Source: Phallusia fumigata (Eukaryota > Chordata > Ascidiacea > Phlebobranchia > Ascidiidae). From it: DNA of 64,000 nucleotides. The DNA lies in NCBI GenBank assembly GCA_008931825.1, contig QXVZ01011261.1:1-64000 (forward strand), in the 5' to 3' direction. Below the pieces are notes generated by a model that did no database searches, was not told the DNA's origin, and saw nothing but the letters and a program-made list of their open reading frames with translations. Below, one piece after another: positions 37,533-48,835 of this stretch (position 1 is its first letter; every line of letters starts with the position of its first letter). The position numbers were made by a program, and so were the translations under genes.

Positions 37533-40500
37533 AGATAATTTTGTCAATTATACAAGAAAACGAGGCAAAGTGAGAATAATAGTGCAGAAATTGCCAAATG
37601 GTGGAATCTGCAATTACCTTTGTAAAACACTTTACGTGGTAATAAACAGGTTTCTGGTTTGGTAGTGCAATATCCAAGTTTGGAGCAATACGTAACCCTG
37701 TCGTGCTTCACTGGCCAGAGGCGCAACGCGAGAAAAGAGGTTAACGCTTGGACGCCGACACGTAAAACGGCCAAGCTGCGGCAAGGCTGGCTATGGCGTC
37801 ACGGACAAAAATAGTTTGAAGCAACTACCTACCCCTAAACGCGATACTTTAAGGAAAAAAAGCGAACGCGAATCCATTGATGACTGGAAATCAGCTAAAA
37901 TGTTAGGTAAACACGGGTTACAGTCGATGATAACATGGTTGGTAGGCTTGGTAGGAGAAGCAGCCAATTGGTTGGTGTGAGCGCGGCAGTGGAGAAAACC
38001 ACAAGAACATCTCGCGAGAGGTACGGCTCCGGCGCTGATTATACCCTGCTGTTAATTACTGTCTACTCCTATTGTTCACAGTGTGTATCAGCCGGATTTT
38101 GTGGCCTACACCAGTACGATAATGGCCACATCAGAAACAAAATAGTCAAGTACAACGTATACTTTTAATTCCGCGTTCAATATGATTTATAATTACGTCC
38201 ACCATCTGCCTTTGTGGACCTTGTTTTAAAATCTCCTCTCAAAGCCTGTTGCTCATTATCGCCACCGCTTCTATTCAAAACAAGTTCCACATCGAGGTGA
38301 CAGACAGTGTAAGGTTTTACAATTACACAAAATTGGCGCTAATGTTTTTTGCGGTAACTCGCTTTCAGGTAAACGTTGTGCGTACTAGATTTTCTTGAAT
38401 CAAGACCATTTTTTTCCATAATTTAAGTGAATGGTGATAGAGCCCAACAAATTGCCATGTTCGTTGGTAAACAAACAAGGCCGCGTAATATAAAGGATAA
38501 AGTTTTCCAAAACAAACAAAAAGAAGTAATCTGTTTGGCGCTTCACTGGCGCATGGCAGACGCCTTAGACTACGTCATTTCGACAAAAAAAGATTAGTAA
38601 GCTAAAGTCTATAATTTCGCCCGCTCGAAACGAACGGGGCGACACGGATGAAAAATCACAGCGTTTTTCTCTAAAAAAGCACATGTAGGCTTACAGGTAG
38701 ACCAATAGCTGTCCGACTTACTTACGTCATGTCTAAATTTGTAACGCGCACTTCGCCTATATCGTTTACGTTATATCAGCGCTAAGATGACTAAAATGTA
38801 CGGAGCTGAGCCAAAAAGAGGCTTTGCAAGCGCAGATTTGGCGATCGCGGGAAGCTCGTATAATCAAGATAACCATCGGAGCGCTCCTTATATTTCTTCT
38901 GCTCATCTAAGATAGAGCGAGTGAGCATTGATGACTCGACGGCAAAAACAAATAATTACGTACGTGTGGCTGCCTGTAGTTTAATCTTCTTCACCTGCGG
39001 AACTAGCAAAGTTTCGAAAACAAACGATATGTGATTAGCAAAACCTCGCTTGAATGAGCATGTAATCCCGTCACCAACAATTGTGATCTGAGCCTTCTCG
39101 CTATTTGTTGTCATAATTATCAAAGCTCAATAATTTACCATCGCCAAGTGTTGTAGCTTAATGCTTTGAAAAAATTCTTCTGTGTGAATATTATTTTATT
39201 GAATGCGTTTTCAAAACGTGTACATTTGGATTTGATATCAGTGACAATAACATTTAACGAAAGGGGAGGCATATGGACGGCGATTAGATAGTTAAATAAA
39301 CATCAGCAGAAGTAAGCGTTATCAAAGTAAATAGGTTTCTACATTTTTAATCAGGTCCAAAATGCTGTGGAATTTCTATCTCGTCTTGTAACATTGATTG
39401 CACCAAAGAGTTACGCAAATAAGTTCGCTTGTTCCTTACTACCAACAGTCGTATCACTTGGTATGCTGTCCGTAAATATAGATATCTTGTTTTTGTCGAC
39501 GCGTACATGAAATGGGCATTTGGGTAAACTATAACGACCAGAACCGGTAAACCATTTTCCATTTTGACTTAAAAATTCACACCCTGGATACTGTTGACGT
39601 TATAGCAGAAGCTCGTATGTGTCGATACATTTCATTTTAACAAGGGCAATTTACATTTAGGTGAGATTTTTTCGCAGCAACAAGAATTTTTCTTGTAAAG
39701 TGTAAAGTTTGCAAATCCACAAACTTAGGCACCAAACCTTTTGCAACGTCGTCACAAAGTGGCCCAAGGCAATTAAATTTTTCACGACTATTGACTGTGT
39801 TTTTACAACGCAGCTCCTGACTGCAAATCACTTTACATGAAAAAAGATCATCTCATTGTATCACTGCTGTAACGTTGAAATTGAAGAAAGGCAAAGGATC
39901 ACCTTGTCTTCAACAATACAATTTATCGAAAAAAACAAGTTTGCCACCACAGTAAACGGTCCATTTAACGACTGTGGATTATCCACAAGTTAATTATGTT
40001 GTATTGTATGTTTTTACTTAGTTTGCGGAGAGGCTAGTTTCCGCTTGGGTTTGTTGTACACTAAGCTTCAATCTCGTCATACATCAGACGTTGCTTTGCT
40101 CGAGGGCAATCATGATTGTATCGCGCTTAACGGATAAAGCATCACCACGGGTCATCCAATATCACAGAGATGTTAACTAATCAATGCCTGAATCAATCGC
40201 ACACACAATGGCGGATCCACGTTCCCCTTAACACTTTATCGCCTCATCTTTTTAGGTTCTAAAGCACCCTGGTCCATTTAACTCATTAAAGAATTACATT
40301 TTAATCAAAAATTGAAGTCTTCAAGCTGAAATTTGTGGCTGTTACTTCTAAAAAGTAAGGCAACGTTAACCAAATTATTTACACTTTACACAAAGTGAAA
40401 TTCGCTATTTCACAACCTGTGGTTAACCTCAAAAAGTGGAGAAAGCTGTGTGTTTGGGACGTGCCAGAAATGCTTGCAAAATATTTTTGCGTTATCCTAG

Positions 40501-41423
40501 TAGCATTACGTTAAAATGTGGGTTTTGTAAAATTAAAAAAGTTACATCTCACAAGAAAAACGGTGTAAGTGTCGATCGTTGTATTTTAGGTGTGGTGGAC
40601 CGATTTAAACAAAAATATCTGGGAATAAACACAGTCCACACAAATGCAGCCTACAACAAGATCTGTGGGTGCAAATTTTTTGTGCAAGCAAAAGTTATCG
40701 GAAGTCTACGCAAAAAGTTACGAGAAGACGGTACTATTCCACTCGCCTGGGAAATGATTAGCCAACCATATTATCGATGCTCATGAGAAAGGGCGACTGA
40801 CTTACAACACAAAAGCACGCGCAACAGGTTGGTAATTATTAACCGACTCATTTCAAGTGTGAGTTTGACTGCTTTGCCAACATTGGCTAGACAAAATGCC
40901 AGGTAATAAAACTTTGCCATTGGCTATGCAAACACAAACCTGGCGCTAAATTGCGCACGCCTTTCAGCTTTGATATATTATTGGTAAATTTCCTCATTTT
41001 CAAAGTCGCAACGCTACAATGACGCAGATACTAAATGTCCTAATCTCAAACAGAAACTATGTAACAAAACAGCGCCGTCTAGCGAATAGGATATAACTTG
41101 TGGTTTCAGAATTTAAAAGCGTGTAAAAAACTACATGGATGATAATTAGTCCCACAGTTTACACAAAAGGCTTACGACGATAGTTAATTTAAATAAACTT
41201 TAAATTGTCACAGTGTCATAAATGAACGATGAAGAAGATTTGAAGTGAAACGCGCAACATTTGCGGCATTGCCAAGCAAAACAAAGATTACCCTGGTTGC
41301 TACCGCAGTTGTTTAAAGCTTAGGCAAAGTACTTGTGTCTGAAATCAACCTAATGCATTGTGACCTCAAGTGGCGTGCCCGACCCAGATACGTATTTTGT
41401 TTTTGCTCTGCAGTGCATTCTAG

Positions 41424-41646
41424 TGGAAAATTTTACAAGTACATATGACCACTTGGTGGAATTAGAGAGCTCACTTTTGTCGTTATTTATTGAACTTGTA
41501 AGGCTGGACGTGGCTTCTATTAACATAATTTATTNTGGAAAATTTTACAAGTACATATGACCACTTGGTGGAATTAGAGAGCTCACTTTTGTCGTTATTT
41601 ATTGAACTTGTAAGGCTGGACGTGGCTTCTATTAACATAATTTATT
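41424..41646. repeat. Direct duplication at single N (41535)
   Basis: Bases 41424-41534 and 41536-41646 are the same 111-bp sequence. The second copy is also the start of the longer duplicated block that follows, so the first part of that block occurs three times. Confidence 0.85.
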
Positions 41647-43919
41647 TTGTTTTGATTACTTGACGACCAATTTAACTCAACCTATAGGGACCGAAACAGA
41701 TTTTTCGGTAATTCTACGGGAAATTGTTGAAAAGTATTAATAGACACAAAGCATTTTTTGTTAGAGGTGTAATTGTTCTAAACAACATTTTTTATTTGGC
41801 GCTGATTTTTTTAAGAATCGCAATTTTTTAAGAATCGCAATAATTTGAACAAAATTCATCATTACAGCATTGTAGGACCTCTATGATCACTGTTGTCATT
41901 AAACAGATTAAACCAAAAATGTGTTGCAGTATTGTTAAGTGTTACGTCAACATGAGAAAAGACAGATGTACAAAATATCTCTCTACAACAAATCCTGCTG
42001 TTAAGTAAACACTTAAAGAAATGAAGTTATTAGTTTTACAGTAATGTTTTGATTGGGCTAAAATAGCGTTTTTTACATGTTGATGTTTGCAAAATTATTT
42101 CATTTGTTTTATTTTTGTGGCTGCCTTAATTTCCCGAATAGCCTTTACCAACAGTCTTTACCATTATTGCTGTGTCGCAAACAGCAAAATACATCGGTTC
42201 CACAGTTAGACAGACTCTGATCTGTAGCAGTTTCGTGTTTTGCGGTCGACTTTGAATCCGCTTTGTTGATTTAGTTCAACAAACATGTTTGTCCCGCGCA
42301 GTGCAATCTTGTCGAAAAATCAAAATCAGTGTATTGTTTTGCGGAAAAAACATGGCCTTTGACCTGTTTATGTTCTTTATTTCCTGAATTTTGGCTGTGA
42401 TTTGTGTTTTTGGTTTAATTAAAAAGTAAAAAATAAAACTTTAAATTTGTTTAAGGTGGAGTAAAATGTGGCAAATTGACCGAAACTATTTAGTTAGTAG
42501 CAGGAATTTCCAAACAACGTTACGTTTAAAAACGAAAGTATTTCATAATAATAAAGAAGTTCGTTAAATCCCAAGTATATAATGTTTAATATTTACGATA
42601 ATAACTAAATCAAATGGATAAACAAATTGTAAAACCAGTACAGGAATTTTCCTGTTTAAACTTACCTATTTAACCATTTCCCGAAAACAAATGTTGCTTT
42701 ACTCCACAATGGCAATGTCCATTTTGTTTGAACGCTTACTTGGTAAAACAACTATGTTTTCAGTAAAAAACANGTAAGGCTGGACGTGGCTTCTATTAAC
42801 ATAAGTTATTCTGTTTTGATTACTTGACGATCAATTTAACTCAACCTATAGGGACCGAAACTGACTTTTCGGTAATTCTACGAGAAATTGTTGAAATTAT
42901 TACTACACGCAAAGCATTTCTTTGTCTAAACAACATTTTTTATTTGACGCTGATTTTTTTAAGAATCGCAATTTTTTAGGAATCGCAATAATTTGAACTA
43001 AATTCATCATTACAGCATTGTAAGACCTCTATGAACACTGTTGTCATTAAACAGATTAAACCAAAAATGTGTTGCAGTATTGTTAAATGTTACGTCAACA
43101 TGAGAAAAGACAGATGTACAAAATATCTCTCTACAACAAAACCTGCTGTTAAGTAAACACTTAAAGTAATTAAGTCATTAGTTTTACAGTAATGTTTTGA
43201 TTGGGTCAAAATAACGTTTTTTACATGTTGATGTTTGCAAAATTATTTCATTTGTTTTATTTTTGTGGCTGCCTTAATTTCCCGAATAGCCTTTACCAAC
43301 AGTCTTTAGCATTATTGCTGTGTCGCAAACAGCAAAATACATCGGTTCCACAGTTACACAGACTCTGATCTGTAGCAGTTTCGTGTTTTGCGGTCGACTT
43401 TGAATCCGCTTTGTTGATTTAGTTCAACAAACATGTTTGTCCCGCGCAGTGCAATCTTGTCGAAAAATCAAAATCAGTGTATTGTTTTGCGGAAAAAACA
43501 TGGCCTTTGACCTGTTTATGTTCTTCATTTCCTGAATTTTGGCTGTGATTTGTGTTTTTGGTTTAATTAAAAAGTAAAAAATAAAACTTTAAACTTGTTT
43601 AAGGTGGAGTAAAATGTGGCAAATTGACCGAAACTATTTAGTTAGTAGCAGGAATTTCCAAACAACGTTACGTTTAGAAATGAAAGTATGTTAGAACAAT
43701 AAAGAAGTTCGCTAAATCCCAAGTGTATAATGTTTAATATTTGCGATAATAACTAAATCAAATGGATAAACACATTGTAAAACCAGTAAAGGAATTTTCC
43801 TGTTTGAACTTACCTATTTAACCATTTCCCGAAAACAAATGTTGCTTTACTCCACAATGGCTATATCCATTTTGTTTGAACACTTACTTGGTAAAACAAC
43901 TATGTTTTTAGTCAAAAAT
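41610..43919. repeat. 1.16 kb direct duplication at single N (42773)
   Basis: Bases 41610-42772 and 42774 to about 43919 align end to end with scattered substitutions and small indels (for example a shorter segment after GTTGAAA in the second copy). No coding content was recognised. The divergence is like that between alleles of a very heterozygous genome, but an ordinary recent tandem duplication would look the same. Confidence 0.85.
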
Positions 43920-46890
43920 AATTCCTCTCTCTAGATAGCATCAATGCTTGTCTTACAACACTGCCTAGTGGGTATGTAGTCAACGATCAAAACTAAACCT
44001 GAAAAAACAACAACTAACATTGCTGCCAAAAAAATTATCCATCATTGGAATAAAATACATCCAATATTTCTCTCCCAACATACGAAACCCATCTCATCGT
44101 TTCTCTAATGCGTCTGCTTCAAAATAACGGTAATAAGCGAAAAACATGTTTATAAGAGAGTGAGTGTAAGAAGGTATTGGGATCAAGGTTCGATGTGTGC
44201 CGGGAGGTTCGCGTGAGAACGCTTGTTTGCTTAAGCGGGACAATTGATCAGGGCATGGCGTTTTTCAGTAATCACGTATATGGCACAGTGACAGTGCACT
44301 TTCATTAACTTCGCTCAGCGCAAATACGACAATATCTGTGGCTTCTGTTACCAATAGTGGAAACGTGAAAATGTTGAAAACAAAAACGATGAAACGTAAT
44401 ATTTTAATCTTTTAACTCAACGCATTGAGTTTACATCAGTAGAATACATTTTAATACCGGCTTTTGGGGTCCCTCAACGTTGTTTAAAGTAAATTTAAAG
44501 CAGTCCAAAACAAAACAGTTCAGACATTTCGCAACCGTTGTTATTTTAAATGTAGGCTTTCGATGCCGCCAATACCAACAATAAACCGGACCTCGACCTC
44601 CATTAACCGCATCGCGTGTACAGCCTCCTTTCTTCCCTTCCTGGTCAATATTTACTAAGTAACAACATTATACCCAGTACGTAACGCTTGAATGTCTCCA
44701 TTGTCTTTTCCAACATCCTATTTTGTACGAGTTGCCAAACTCGTTTTCAACCTGAGCTACGTGATGTGCTGCACGCAACGCACCATCTACGAGCTGGAAG
44801 TCAATGTCATTCATTCATTTAGCTGGCTCGTCTGTGCATATACCCCGTGAGCAAATACTGGAGTAACCACAAAACACACGTATGGTAATGGTGACTTTTC
44901 CCAACGAATTAATGCTGTACCAAGTTGGTCGTTTAAAGAATGGGGTACAAAAATTGCTTTGAGCAATCACTACAGTAGACTAGGTGATGTGAAAGAATGT
45001 TTAAATGTACATGAACCTTTTCCGCTTTTGTACAAGCGTTTACATTCATTAGAGATATTTAAACCAGTCAAAAATCTGTCAAACCCTTCACATCAAACAT
45101 ATCAACGCGACAAAGCGTTATCAGTAGCACAATTGACTACTCAGTCTAATACAGTGACAGTTTTTTCTTTTTGTTGATAAAAAGCTGTCACACTTTTTCC
45201 GAAAAAGTCAATTTATATGATTGTTTTGCCTCCCAGAGTGAAAGCAGTGATTTCATTCAAAAATAAACTGTGAAAATCTCGACATTTAAGAAAACAGTCT
45301 CAAATGCTGACAGAATTAGTCGGTATTACATGAGGAATATATATTTCGCTTTGGCATCGTCAGTTCGAAGTAGGCTACTCCAGGAAAAAATCCCTGAGTT
45401 TTACATTGAATTAGGTTACTACATACAATCTATTGTTGCGTCACAAAAGTGTAGTATGACGTATCGCAGTATTTCAACACACATGACAGAACTTTCTGTA
45501 ACAGCATGTCACTCAACAACACGAAAAAACACGATTTATTTTTGAGGTTACAAGCGCAAAACTTGACTACTACACTGCTGCGATCAAATAGCGTTTTCAA
45601 CAGCTAAAGACACACGTGACTAAACATAGGAATAAAAGGTTGAGAATGAACTGCATGCACGCGTAAGGACGAATGTAGCCACAAGAACTTTAGTTCTATA
45701 GTTTTAAATTCTTTTTAAACAATATTGCTTTTCTTGCATATTGCTTAGTTGTAGCTCAATGTANTGATGTGGTTAACTGACCCAAACCCTTAATTTTTGA
45801 CATATGTTATATTGTTTCATCACAGTACGAATATGAGTTGATTGTACCCATATTCAAAGGACAACTATCAGCAACGTGGTTTGCTAGGTTTGTGGTGCTA
45901 TAAGTATAAACATCAATCTGCCAAATTGTGTTATAATGGCCCTCAAAAAACGAAAGTTAACAAATGACGTCAAAAGAGACCCGTTCTACATGAAAGAAAC
46001 ATTAGATAGCAAAGTTCAGTGTGATTATTGTTGATCTATTTTTTTTAGTTTAGTCGTTGTAGTTGTACATTCGGGTTCGATTTGTTTAAAAAAATTTATT
46101 TGGCCGCTTGTTTGAAAGCGTCCCGGTTTCAAGTCGTAAAAATGTGATAAGCCTAGTTATAAGTGTAATATCAAGTTTGGTTTGCAATAGAAGAAAGGTT
46201 ATGGTGATTGCAAATCATTAGAGCTGTGTAAAGCCTTCGGTGGACCCGGGGCAAATATCTGGGAGGCACCTTTGTTGTCAGACTTGCAGCAAAGCAAATC
46301 CAAGAAAGCAATAACTTGACACAATATAACTTATATGGTATCTGATTGTTTATCTTGTTGAGTATATGTATGTATACATAACGAATTTCAATATCTGTTA
46401 AACAAAAATATCGTATGGATTGCGCTGCCAGCGTCTCGCCTGCTGTCCTGCGGGCTACAATCGGTTGAAAAAACTATTTCCAACAATGATTACGACCGAA
46501 GTAAAGCTGACGCACCTGTGTCACAACATGTCGGGGGTGTCCAACCGGAGGTCGATCAAAATTTTTTCTGTTCAAATGCGACAATTGCGTTTTCATTAAA
46601 TGTACAGCTTCAAAAAGCACAAATTTCATGTTAAATTACATGTTTGATTCCTAAAATGTTGATGAAATTTTGTTTTCAATATGTGATGTTTTTTGCCTGG
46701 CTTCCCTCGCAGCCCAAGTGTAGCATATAAAAACACAAAAAATTGCTTTTAAACAAAAGTTACAGGTTTGTTTGTATATCTTTTAAGCTTACATAAGTGG
46801 TTTCCCAGCCAATTTGACCAGAAAATTTATCCGGTTTTACTTCACAGGTCAAATAATTAATACTTGATATATTCCTGATTTAAAAAAACT

Positions 46891-47396
46891 GCGTATCTGA
46901 CATATTGTAGATGGACATATACCGTCACAAATCTTGCATATAACAGGATTAGCTGCATACTGGATGTTGCCAGTGCCCATATACTACAACCCATTAAAAT
47001 TTATTTGTCATGTACACCATAAAGAAAAACGAGATTTAAAAAGCACCATTTCATTCCACAACAATTTTAAAAAAGGCGTATCTGACATAATGCAGATGGA
47101 CATATACCGTCACAAATCTTGCATATAACAGGATTAGTTGCGTACTGTATGTTGCCATTGCCCATATACTACAACCCATTAAAATTTATTTTTCATGTAC
47201 ACCATTAAGAAGAAAAAATAGATTAAAAAGCACCATTTCATTCTACAACAATTTTGAAAAAGGAGTATCTGACATAATGCAGACATAAATCTTGCATATA
47301 CCAGAATTAGTTGCGTACTGGATGTTGCCAATGCTCATACACTACAACCCTAAAATTTATTTTTCAAATACACCATGAAGAAAAAAGAGATTAATA
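46891..47396. repeat. Three-copy tandem repeat, unit about 185-187 bp
   Basis: Units start at about 46891, 47076 and 47263 with G(C/A)GTATCTGACAT. Each contains TCTTGCATATA, GATGTTGCC or TATGTTGCC, CTACAACCC and TAAAATTTATTT. The third unit is shorter and lacks part of the middle. The array ends about 80 bp from the ASPDH stop codon and may contribute to its 3' UTR (TTTATT on the plus strand at 47356). Confidence 0.85.
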
Positions 47397-47478
47397 AACG
47401 TCCCTTCATGGAAGAGTACCCATAATTACACACACCAACAGCATTGCACTATTACAATTTTCCCTACTATATTTTCTA

Positions 47479-48309
47479 CTAGCACATGTGTATTCCAACA
47501 CCTTGACCAGAAGCACGCAGCAGACTTGCACAAAATGACTGAAATGTTGCCTTGCCTGTCACAGAACCAGGGGTACTGGGATTTTTTCTGGTAGTCATTA
47601 CTGAGAAATATTCACCAGTGTCAGTGGCCTTTCCTCTGGCATCAATTTCAACAATGTGCCAACCAGTTAGTGATGGATCTGATACAAGGCAACCTACAAC
47701 ACCATTAAATCCCAAGTTATGAGCTGCAATTGCAGCTGCAGCCATTGTGTTAACATTATTGGGTGCAAGTGGGCACAGATCACAAACAGAGCCTTCATAA
47801 AGAATAACTGGCTGTTCTTTTACTGATTTATTTAAAGAGGCCAAAGGTTCCAAAACACGGAAAGCTGAAGGATGCTTCTTCATTGTAACTTTTAGTGTTG
47901 AAAGAGATCCTAACATAGCCATTTTCTGTATATCCTGGGCTCCCCAAAATGCCCCGCTTGGTATGTAGATGCCATGTTTAAACTGCTCGGCTGCCTTTTC
48001 AAGTTGTGTTTTCACTGCTTCGTTAGCTAGTGCTGTAGGTGACCCAATGAAATAGTCTGCAATAGACAAAAAACTTACTCCATATTCTTTAGATATATTT
48101 GGATGGGCCACCTCCACAATTAAATCTGGGGAAAGATTGACAATATCTTCTAATGAAGTGAGAATTTTGTTAGGCTCGACTGAAATAAGCTTTTCAGGAG
48201 ATCTGTTCCAAACAAATTCTATTTCTAAACCATGCTTTTGTCCTTCTTGGAGCACATAGTTGTACAAGCACTCCCCCAAGTGTCCAAAGCCAACAATTCC
48301 AATCTTCAT
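47479..48309 (-). CDS. ASPDH: Aspartate dehydrogenase domain-containing protein, single coding exon
   Basis: One uninterrupted frame of 276 residues (human ASPDH is about 283). The N-terminal Rossmann nucleotide-binding motif is GIVGFGHLGE at residues 4-13, followed by FVWNRSP. Then come DLIVEVAHP, GSPTAL, GAFWGAQDI, VTMKKHP, the conserved APNNVNTMAAAA segment (Asn/Thr-rich active-site region), DPSLTGWHIVEI with the conserved His, RKNPSTPGSVTG and GIHMC at the end. Bacterial members oxidise L-aspartate with NAD(P)+ in the nicotinate pathway; the role of the animal protein is not settled. The first ATG in frame gives a natural family N-terminus. The lack of coding introns is notable beside its intron-rich neighbours and could reflect a retrocopy or intron loss. 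Confidence 0.95.
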   Translation of the reverse strand: MKIGIVGFGHLGECLYNYVLQEGQKHGLEIEFVWNRSPEKLISVEPNKILTSLEDIVNLSPDLIVEVAHPNISKEYGVSFLSIADYFIGSPTALANEAVKTQLEKAAEQFKHGIYIPSGAFWGAQDIQKMAMLGSLSTLKVTMKKHPSAFRVLEPLASLNKSVKEQPVILYEGSVCDLCPLAPNNVNTMAAAAIAAHNLGFNGVVGCLVSDPSLTGWHIVEIDARGKATDTGEYFSVMTTRKNPSTPGSVTGKATFQSFCASLLRASGQGVGIHMC

Positions 48310-48835
48310 TATACAGTGATAAAAATCAACAGAGGATGAATATGCAAATCAACGGTTACATTACATAATGCCAAAATCTAAAACAAGTTTAGTACATGTT
48401 ATCACAGATTTACTTAAGCATGAAAGTGCATTTTGAATGATTCTTTGTTTAATTCACTAAGAAACAAAGAAGACAAAACTTTTTGCACCTTGTGTAAACA
48501 AAAAAACAAGTGAATGTAGATTAGCCAAACAGCTGCTTTTGACTTTATAAAAAAGGAAGCAAGAACCTTAAAGGTGAAAATGATTAAAACATTTTGGAGG
48601 ATGTTTTTTTGGAGTTCCTTGCAAAGCAAAATAGTTTGGATGAATTTATCAACTGGTAAACAAATATCATTTGTACACTTATTTGATACCCTCTTTTTCA
48701 AACCAAACTGCAATTTTTTTTGAAGAAATAGGAAAGGGGATGAATGGGTGTGTTGGAGCAAAAGCATGTTAGTTCTACTTACGGTGTAGGATTTTCTTCC
48801 AAATAATGGCAAGAAGGCATCAAATAACCCCTACG
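48310..48835 (-). other. Probable 5' UTR exon and intron of ASPDH
   Basis: On the minus strand an acceptor CTTGTTTTAG lies just outside 48377, leaving a 68-nt leader before the ASPDH ATG. A strong donor (CACC|GTAAGTAG) lies at 48783/48782. Together they define a 405-bp intron in the leader. The acceptor could equally receive a trans-spliced leader. The upstream exon is open in one frame (ATGCCATTATTTGG... as part of a 132-codon frame) but no family is recognised. Confidence 0.4.

Larger units (their letters stand above)
37533..46890. other. Long intergenic region between SoxE and ASPDH
   Basis: About 9.4 kb without a convincing exon on either strand. It holds two single-N duplications (41424-41646 and 41610-43919) and a single N at 45764. 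A hAT-like end (gggggtgtccaaccgg) lies near 46534, and a segment near 45470-45520 is shared with 6925-6970. The 116-codon open frame at 40436-40786 has no recognisable domain. Given the SoxE neighbour, enhancers may be here, but no specific site can be supported. Confidence 0.5.

Noticed and set aside
37246-37677. 143-codon minus-strand frame downstream of SoxE
   Set aside because: It lies in the probable SoxE 3' UTR, has no recognised domain and no supporting splice sites.
40436-40786. 116-codon plus-strand frame
   Set aside because: Cys-containing but no zinc-finger spacing or family; no splice or promoter support.
48414-48812. 132-codon minus-strand frame upstream of ASPDH
   Set aside because: Only its first part lies in a likely exon; the rest runs into the proposed leader intron, and no family is seen.
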